From positions 6,250,001-6,314,000 of the forward strand of contig NC_135055.1 in the NCBI RefSeq assembly GCF_051014685.1: a stretch of DNA of 64,000 nucleotides, read 5' to 3'. Positions 56,321 to 64,000 of the stretch are shown here, in pieces. Both the position numbers and the translations under genes were made by a program. This DNA comes from Ptiloglossa arizonensis. Taxonomy: Eukaryota; Arthropoda; Insecta; Hymenoptera; Colletidae. The stretch's first letter is position 1, and every line of letters starts with the position of its first letter. The notes beneath the pieces were generated by a model. It worked only from the letters and a program-made list of their open reading frames with translations. It was not told where the DNA came from and ran no database searches.

Positions 56321-57140
56321 CGATGATTCATTCATTATTCGATACGAATAACTAAACAAATTAAAAGGAAACTTTAAATAAAAGAAATTATTTAGCTATA
56401 ATCGAGTAACTGTGAAATGTTTGGAATAGGGGTCGAATTAATAACAATGACACCAAATAATATTCCCAAGATGTAGCGTGCTACCAAGCTTAAACGTTAT
56501 CTTTGTTGTTATAATTAATATTTCATTTATTCAAAGGAAATAAAAAAGCCTCTGATTTTTCAAGTTGTCCATTATATTACTCGTCCTGTAATAAATCGTT
56601 ATCAACCGTAGGATAAGATTAGTAATTTAAAGGAGTCATAAAATTCAGTATTGAGGTTAGTAATAACGGTCACAAGAGTTTATGTTAATCGCCATCTAGT
56701 GGTTTTTGCGGAAGATTTAACCTTTAACCGTTCGGATTTAAACACTGTTCATAAAGCCTCGAAGACAATCACAAGGGAATAAAATTTAACCTAAGAAAAA
56801 GAAAAGTACATTTCTCTGTGCAATGTGTATATTTATCCTACATTAATTTCATTAGTTGGTAAAAGAAAAATAAAATAGCTTCGCACATGGCGAACCGAAA
56901 AGTTCAAGCTCTGCTACTCGAGAAGGTTGAAAATAGTGTTTCAATAAATATTTTTTCCAAATACTTTTGCTGCTAATCGAATTTTGCGCACACCTACACA
57001 TTTAAAAAATACACATACCTTTTCTTGCTCAAAAAATATGAATTTATCAAAGAGAAGAATATAAAGAAAGCAGTATTATTTCTTTTAAACGCATCCCCTC
57101 CTAAACTGGCTCACCAAAAATTACCAAGCTCGTCTAATCT
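56321..57140. other. AT-rich spacer
   Basis: This is unique AT-rich sequence with one CTCF-like motif, described separately. No gene is supported. Confidence 0.5.
56690..56702 (-). promoter_or_regulatory. CTCF-like motif CCACTAGATGGCG
   Basis: On the minus strand CCACTAGATGGCG fits the CTCF core CCASYAGRKGGC at every position. CTCF exists in insects and acts as an insulator protein. A 12-bp match occurs by chance in large genomes and is also common in insect repeats, so function is uncertain. Confidence 0.3.
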
Positions 57141-58840
57141 GGTGTAAAGTAATCCACGCTGGTGAATCGCAAAGTCCCTTTATTCTCAGCTCTCGAAAAC
57201 GAAAACGTATCACCGAACAGACGGTCCCCGTGTTCCCTGGTATTCCCCGTCCCTCGATATCGAGGGAGCGCGTGCCAGGTCGATTTTGACATATTTTCAC
57301 GGATGACCTTGAATAGCCGAAGACATCGCGGTAGGATCCGCGCTGGAAGAAGGACGAACGACGGTGGCGATAGTAGTTAGCGGTAGAAAAGAAGAGGGTG
57401 ATCGAGAAGAAGCCGCGCGGGAGTAGGAAGGAAAGAGGTAACTGTGAAGGAAGGAGTGAGAGAGATATCTAGTCCGAGCCAGCTGTGGGGGGAAGGAACG
57501 GGACGAAGAGGGACCCTGGTGATGGCTCTCACGGTGATGGTCAGTGGTTGTATACCGGTTAAGCCGTTCAGTGCCAAGCCGGCGTCCGTCACGGTTAAAC
57601 CTTCGGTCCTCCGACTCGCTGACCGAATCCTCCGCGTCACCAGGACACCACCTACCTCGTGACACCTCGTTCGGTTCAGTCGCTCGATCCTGGAACCGCC
57701 GGCGAGCTTTTATCGTGTACCGCGTCCTCCAGTTCGAGGGATTCGTCCTGTCCGCGTGGTCACCGGCAAACTGTACCGTCCCCCGATGGAGATTCCTGAC
57801 CTCTCCGATGATCGAGATCCCCACAGACTCGAAAACTCTCCTCTGTGTAGTCTCGCGACCATTTGGGAAGACTCCTCGTGTCTCTAGAGCAACCGGAGCA
57901 ACGTGTACCGGAGGATTCCGATGGTAGATCGGGGACAATCACGAGTACGGCCAGGTCCCCGGAAATTGGAGGCAACGGTTCGCCAAACGGGGATCACGAA
58001 TTCTCACCGATCGACTCGCACGCTCCTCGAAGGAGGAAGCGATCCTCGGGCGTCTATCGGTGCACCAGGACCCGGCTCGCCCATTCAGCGCCGGTGATTC
58101 ATCCCAGAGCACCGGGGGGTGGGGGCAAAGTTTCGTGTTCCCCGTTTCGAGACGCCCCCGAGTTCTCTGGGTCCCGTGTGGAGGGCGAGAACAGACCGTC
58201 AGAGGGGGGGGACTGGGGAGATATTGTTCGTCACGCGTATCAGAATGGCGACTCGGGCGCGCGACGACACGCACGCGATCTGCACGTCGTCGTCGGGCAG
58301 CGGGTATCGAGGTAGCCAGCCAGCGGGATACCAGGATTCGGAGCGAGCGCGGATGAAGTGATTACGGAGGGGCTGACCAGTCACGGACCAGTCTGATCCC
58401 ACGGGAGATCCAGGTACTCCTTCCGCGTGTCTCTCATTCTTCCGTGCTTCCTACGGGAAATCGTGTTCGTTCCTCGCGGTCTGATCGCTCGATCGCGGCT
58501 CGGCAATACCGATCTTTCTCTCTCTCTGCCTCTGGCTTGAGCCCCCTTAACCAACCACCACCTCCCCACCCTCCTTCTCTCCTGCTTTCGCGCCTTGGTA
58601 CAACTTCATCGCGGCCTCGACACCGACGACAGAACCGCCGCTGAACCGCGAGCATTCTGGAATTCGATGAATCGACGCCGATATTCTACCGTTTCGCGGT
58701 GTCAGGAGGGGAGGAGGAGGAGTGGTGGTGGTGGTGGTGAGGGGAGAGGTGATGAACGGGCTCGTTTTCGAGACAACCTGTAGCCTCTACCGGGGGCGAG
58801 GTCACCCCGGGTTATAGACACACGCGTAGGAAGCTATTCT
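57141..58840. other. Largest CpG-rich block, gene not resolved
   Basis: About 1.7 kb are GC-rich with overlapping open frames on both strands. The best plus-strand frame (57863-58315, 150 codons) opens at TTG. It contains a serine/glycine-rich stretch, a basic RRRKRSS patch and a C-terminal HVVVGQRVSR. A CTCGTGTCTCTAG acceptor-like site precedes it at about 57889. The opposite-strand frame (57297-57938) is equally long. I cannot tell whether either is an exon, or whether this is a 5' regulatory island of a neighbouring gene. G/A-rich and GTG-repeat runs lie at 58706-58746. Confidence 0.4.
58706..58746. repeat. (GGA)n-(GGT)n microsatellite
   Basis: This G-rich purine run passes into GGT repeats, with quadruplex-forming potential. 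Confidence 0.88.
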
Positions 58841-58845
58841 GTGTA

Positions 58846-58872
58846 CAGTCGGGTGCAAAAATCTGAACGAGG
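58846..58872. mobile_element. Possible Tc1/mariner-type terminus
   Basis: TACAGTCGGGTGCAAAAATC starts with the TA plus CAGT expected at a Tc1-like end. The only possible partner found, TACAGTGG on the minus strand near 60206, shares just the first six bases, so the call is weak. Confidence 0.2.
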
Positions 58873-60255
58873 GTACCGTGAACTTTAATCTAGAAAATAG
58901 AGAACTAACGTGTACTGTGTTGCATTGCCTTGGTCATTTTTTAATCGCAAACTTGCCGCGAAGGGAGCAATTTTGGAGTGAAACTGTAGGCACTTGCCAC
59001 TTACGAATCTTTTATAGTACGATTGTCTTAATGGTTGGAGAATTTGAAAACTACCAAGCGAAGGAAATATTCTCAAAATTGAGTAGATTCCGTTATTTCG
59101 TACGATTTGAATGTTGTTTGGTACGGAGGGGGATGTACAAACGATCCCTGTCGAATAATTTGTTTAAAAAGATACTTTTCATACTTTACGAGATATTTCA
59201 ACGTACCGAGACAAAATGGACGACCTTTAGATAGGAACTTATCTTCACTGAACGGTATAGCACATAGAAGTTAAATTCAACGTGAGTTGTACAAATTTTT
59301 CATTTCGAAGAGCAAAAATTCTAAGAGGTACCGCTAGATCAGTCTGGTTACAAGAATTTTGAGGTTAGAAATCGATGACTATTTCAAGATATTTAGTCGG
59401 AGACAGTGAACCCTCGCGACTTGGATTGTGCCCTTTTTTAGAAGAGATTTGGTACAAAGTGAGCGAGTCCTCGAATTCCTGAACAGGTAGCTACATTGCT
59501 GGCAAAAAGTTGAAATTCTTTCCAAGAAGACAGGACTTAAATTCAGCAGTTTTACCAGCAGAGTATTTTAGACCACGTTCTTGACATTCTTAGAAAGCTC
59601 GGCGAAAAAGGGTGATGATATCAATGTACATGACCTCAAGTATCTCCTATTCTATGTTTTAGAATTTCTCGTACTATCCTCAAAATATAATTCTTTCATC
59701 AAGAATGGACGGCTTCTCAATTAAGCATGTGAGTGTATCTGTGCAAAACCAATTTCATAGCTCTGGAAAAGTTTCAAGTACCCTGACCACTTTCCCAGAA
59801 TTTATAAATTATTCTACTTGTCCACTATCCTTCATGTTTTTTCTCTCTTTTGCTCTTTCTTATATCGTAACTTGGAAATAAATCCACGCGTCTACTATTC
59901 TCCATAATTTCTTTTACTTTCTTTCCTACAATATGTTAGCCCTTTATACTCCTTGATTTTTTTCTTTTGTTTACTATCACAATTTCTCAATTAATTTACA
60001 AAATAGATAAAAAAAATGGAATCTCGACAAAATGTTGTATCGCAACAGTGCAGAGTATTTGCGATAAATATATTTTTCATTTATATCAAGTAATAAGACA
60101 GTTGTACGAGTCTAGCTCGACATTGGAGTTGATGTAGGAAATGTGACGTCGAGCCTCGCTCGACACAGGAGTGGTAAGGGTTAATAACCCATCATCGTCG
60201 ACCACTGTACCCCGTAACGTACACATTATTACCATTGAGAACTGCCCCGTGGATA
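58873..60255. other. AT-rich spacer, nothing recognised
   Basis: A 118-codon frame at 58878-59234 opens at GTG and resembles no transposase or other family I know. A perfect hairpin GTCGAGC/GCTCGAC lies at 60148-60164 and a GGGTTAATAACCC near-palindrome at 60178-60190. Confidence 0.5.
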
Positions 60256-61225
60256 AATCTAATTAAAATTTAGTTCAATGATCGGTCCCATTTCGCGAAA
60301 CAATGGTCTCGTAAAATTGCGATAAACAACGGGAGCTGATAAGGGATCTCGAACACCGCGAAAAGTAAAAGCAAAATGCGACGCCGCGGAGGCTACTTTG
60401 GATCCGAGGCGTCCCCGACGGGCATAATCTCGTTTATGAAACGCGACGACCGTAGGAGGGAAAAAGTGAGAGGCCAAGGATAAAGAGAGGGCGAGAGAGA
60501 TTTTATCCTCGGTGGTGGGGGAGAGCGTGAGGTAGCGGTGGGGGGGATGGGGGGTTTAGTAGAGGAATCGCCGCGGCGTGCAGGCGCGATAAAGCGCAGC
60601 AATTCCGCTACCAGTTACGAGTCCTTGATGGCCGATGCTATGATTTCCACGTTACTCGCGGGGCCACTTGAATACCGTAACGACGCCGAACGTGACTCCG
60701 ATTGAAAACCCGACGCGATACGTCCCGGTGCTACGGGCCTCCGTGGCGTCGATGCTCGTTTCCAGTTATCTATTACCGTTGTCATACTTCCGTAATACTT
60801 CTTCATCGGCCGTTAATCGTGCCACGAGCCTTATGCCCGGTCCATACTGTCCGTTCATTGGTCGTTCGGCGTCCACCGCGGTGGAAGGGGTGGCGTGGGA
60901 CATCGGTCGGGGTGGGGATAAAGCTTTTGTCCACGAGGTTTGTTACCGTAGCTGGGGCGCCAGATCGAAAAGTTGAGACCTCATGGAGCGGCTTGAGATC
61001 AAAGCGACCATGTTAGCCACGAGAGCTCGCAAACCTCTTCTCGCTCCCCGCGGACCTACACTTCCGTCTTCCGTGTTCCCAAGCTAACGACAAAACCCGC
61101 TCCGCTGCGTTGTGTCGAGAAATGGAACTCTCGATCCACTGTTATCGCCATTCCTCTGTTCGATTCGCGTGGGCTAAAGGCGGGCTCACACTGCGGACGA
61201 GGTACTTCGAACCGGAGCGGAAGTG
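60256..61225. other. CpG-containing block, no confirmed gene
   Basis: The block is balanced to GC-rich. A G-rich run at 60538-60560 could form a quadruplex. Overlapping frames (60259-60477 minus, 60668-61016 plus) are unrecognised. Confidence 0.45.
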
Positions 61226-63550
61226 GATGGATCCGCGAACAAAATTTATTTACCCGTTAATAAATAAATAATAATAAGAACGAATTGCAGAACTTGAAAA
61301 ATTGAAATCGACATCGGCTCCGTATTGTCTATTTTTATTTTCGGATCTATCAGCGACAAAATATTGGAATTTAAAATTTTTGTTTCGAGAAATTTACCGT
61401 TCGATGTGTCTTGTTACATGTGTAATGAATTTTAATGGAACTTCATATTTAAGTCTTGTAATCTAGTCTTTTCTCTATCTTTTTCAATAAAGAAGAAATT
61501 CAATGAAATATTAGCCTAGTTTGATTACATACTTAAACAACCGTTTTTTTTTTTTTTGGAAAGTATTGCGATATCTGTCTCTGCTAATTTTTTATTTAGT
61601 GACATTATTTACCACTCGAACAATATACAAGTCCAAGTTCGTGAAAGCATGACATGCTGTAAGAGCAAGATAAAAGAGTCAAATTTAGTAAATTGTTTTA
61701 TAACCTAACAATTCATTTATAATTACTTTAACTTTCTTCAGTATGTTCCTTAACCTTGTCACGCTTTCTTAACTCAACCAGTATAGTACCTGAATTCTAA
61801 ATTTATATTATAAAATTAAAATATAACCAACAAATTCAATTGTGAATATATGTGCACAACTTTAGTAACTTTCATATTACATTACTTAAGAGAACATAAA
61901 AGCTAAATACCTATTGTATATGCTACTACTGTTGGAGAGGTTAAGTTTGTTCAATTCGTTTTGATGCATTAGGCGATCATCGTCAATGTGACCTTGAGAT
62001 TGCTCGAAACTTCGATTTCAATATTAGTCTCTAAGAAAGCAGAAAGCGTAGAAAAATCGTTGAGTTAACGATTAGCCTCGAGTGAATTTCACTTGGTTGT
62101 CAAAATGTTTGTAAACGACGAGATTCTCAATTTCTTTTTCAGTGAAAACTTTCGTCGTTGCAGACTAATTATGTACAGCGTACGGCACGAGCAAAAGCTT
62201 CTCAATATTTGTACGTTGGTACTACTTTATTTCCACATACACAATTATATTCATAAATTATAAATTTCATTTTTCTAAATCAAAATATTGAAGTACTAAC
62301 GTACAAATATTGGACATATTCGTTGAAAATTTATACACAATCGATAAAATTTTTAATGAATTCCTAACCTAAAATGGCAAAAAAGTAAAGACTATTTTCG
62401 TTCGTGTGAAACCGGCACTACGTTCACCAGATGGGCACAAATGATACACCTACGCGCGTATACGGTTGCAGATAATGCAGTTGTAAATATTTGACACTGT
62501 AAATTGATCTAGAGTAAATTTGCGCCCGTCTTGGACAAACTATCAGTTTCAATTGCCACGTGGTATCCTGATCCGTGATTTCTAGTAGCCGGGTATTATT
62601 GCTATCGATGCATTCGATGTACCGTATACTTGCTTCAACCAACGCAATGCGTGCAATTACTTTAATTACGTTAAATTATTATCCATTCAGTGAACAGTGC
62701 ATTATATCCTTCAGGATCCGTGATACGCTTCGATATTCCGCGATCAAACGCGGAACAACTCTGATTACTATGTACCACACAGTACAGTTGGGAACTGTAT
62801 GGAACACCGTTGATTCCCTTGCTTTTATAGCTATTTATCGAATGTTTAAAACTCCGCAAGAAGAAAATAGATTGCGGTATAATGTAACTATATCGTAACA
62901 TATTTCGACAAGAGTTTCTTGAAAAACAAGGTAACAATCATTTTTGACTCATAACAATTCGAATTTGAAAAACGATGTTTTAAAATTTTATTTCAAAGCT
63001 TATTTTAAGAGTCAGTTTTTAATGTCTCACCCACTATACATTAAAGTGTTTAGCGGGAGAGGGCTTTAGTTCTTAGTTACTACAGCTAGAGCAAAATACT
63101 TTGGTTACTCAAGGTCACATATCCGATTGTGAGAAGATATGATGTCATATACTACCAGTTATTCTATTACGATTTGTATGTCGATTTGGAACGCTAGTGT
63201 TATAGTTGCAGCCAAAATAAAATTATTATATATAAAATTGTTACGTCTATGGGTTCTGCTACTAAGCTCACCTTTTGTATACTTAAGAGACCGAAAGCGT
63301 GTGCCATGGGATTAGCAAAAATGTACTATGCATTTAAAACGACAGAGTAGTTGGTCGATACTGTAGGATTTTCAACACAGTGACCTTGTGCAGCCAAAAT
63401 ATTTGGCGCACACTTCCTACAGGAGGTATACAGGGGCCTAACAAGGTATATACTAACCTAGACTTGGAAATAGAAAGTAAACGCACTGATATATATGTAT
63501 TAAAAACCATTTACCAAAATGAAGTTATCGAACAGATTTTGGTGCACGCC
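61226..63550. other. AT-rich spacer
   Basis: This is long AT-rich unique DNA with T and TAA runs (61255-61275, 61545-61557). Apart from the inverted repeat at 62203-62312, no repeat, gene or RNA is recognised. Confidence 0.5.
62203..62312. repeat. 110-bp segment with 20-bp inverted ends
   Basis: CAATATTTGTACGTTGGTAC (62203-62222) is the reverse complement of GTACTAACGTACAAATATTG (62293-62312) with one mismatch. The ~70-bp interior is AT-rich. It could be a small MITE. No clear target duplication is seen. Confidence 0.7.
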
Positions 63551-64000
63551 AGGTTCAGCTAGTGGAGATCCTTCTAACACACGAGCTCGAAATACATCTT
63601 CTCGGGAAACATCTCGTCGAATCTGCACTTGCCAAGCTCGTCGGCGACTCGAACGAAAACAGAGAGAAGAGAGAAAGAGATGGAATGATTGAAAAAAAGG
63701 AGAGACCCGAGCCTGTCTCTCCGCGTTAGCGAAAGCTCGTAATCTCCTCTCCGGATCGAAGGACAACCGCGTCCCCTTTTCACGAGCCGTCGTGCTCGAT
63801 CATCTCTCAGCGAGCGCGTCATCGATCGCACGGGCGTTATAGGAAGTCGCCGGCCGTGTTATCTCGTGGCGTACCCGCGCGCGGTTTCTTCCTTTTTGCC
63901 GGGCCCGCCGCAACGGGATTCCGGCGGCTCGATTTCGCGCCTATCGCGGCAAAAACGCCGCTCCGGGCATATGTGAAATTTTTTACATTCCGTTTAGAAA
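63551..64000. other. CpG-rich block at window edge
   Basis: Composition rises sharply in GC and CpG to the end of the window. Minus-strand frames are arginine-rich and unrecognised. It may be the edge of a gene's upstream island outside the window. Confidence 0.45.

Noticed and set aside
58846..60211. Complete Tc1/mariner element
   Set aside because: Only one end resembles a Tc1 terminus. The opposite TACAGT shares six bases only, and no transposase remnant with a DDE/D pattern is visible between them.

Overview
The window looks like a non-coding stretch of an insect nuclear genome, probably a hymenopteran. The signs are CpG-rich blocks alternating with AT-rich sequence, scattered TAACC/GGTTA-type motifs (15096-15125, 21098-21111, 23070-23085, 29608-29622, 41626-41640), many microsatellites, and no compact or operon-like coding. 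The order is an inference from overall look; no gene here identifies the organism. I found no protein-coding gene, tRNA, rRNA or transposase that I can name. The long open frames either lie inside tandem repeats or run through GC-rich sequence as arginine/serine-rich translations, and most begin at TTG or GTG rather than ATG.

The layout is a mosaic of CpG-rich blocks of about 0.4-1.7 kb (for example 19251-20155, 33846-34610, 54581-55199, 57141-58840), featureless AT-rich spacers, and many unrelated local tandem arrays. Most array families occur once only. Approximate positions and periods are: 3199-4095 (~190 bp), 8707-9870 (111 bp), 11400-13705 (177 bp trimer of ~50-bp monomers), 17120-19250 (193 bp, 580-bp higher-order unit), 22862-23935 (~231 bp), 26758-27985 (108/113 bp, 333-bp higher-order unit), 30411-31850 (173 bp), 34890-36080 (135 bp, 270-bp dimer), 38036-38292 (~33 bp), 39155-39273 (16 bp), 39400-40535 (126 bp), 47545-48300 (154 bp), 52415-53235 (161 bp) and 55200-56320 (125 bp). 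Several arrays directly abut a CpG-rich block.

The most interesting item is a complete hammerhead-type self-cleaving ribozyme on the minus strand at 11625-11691. Its catalytic core is intact, it has three helices, and its two hairpin loops are complementary over 8-9 nt. It lies in a ~250-bp segment that interrupts a satellite array, with possible short inverted ends and a 5-bp target duplication. Next to it in the same array is a 210-bp piggyBac-like MITE flanked by TTAA (11825-12042).

A second notable locus is a giant imperfect palindrome (50520-51390). Its inner arms (70 nt, 67 matching) enclose seven 38-bp units, five of which carry a perfect CRE palindrome TGACGTCA. A third is a foldback element with ~118-bp inverted arms (12-129 and 951-1068). 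If transcribed, the foldbacks would give long hairpin RNAs. Nothing in the window shows that these loci act together.
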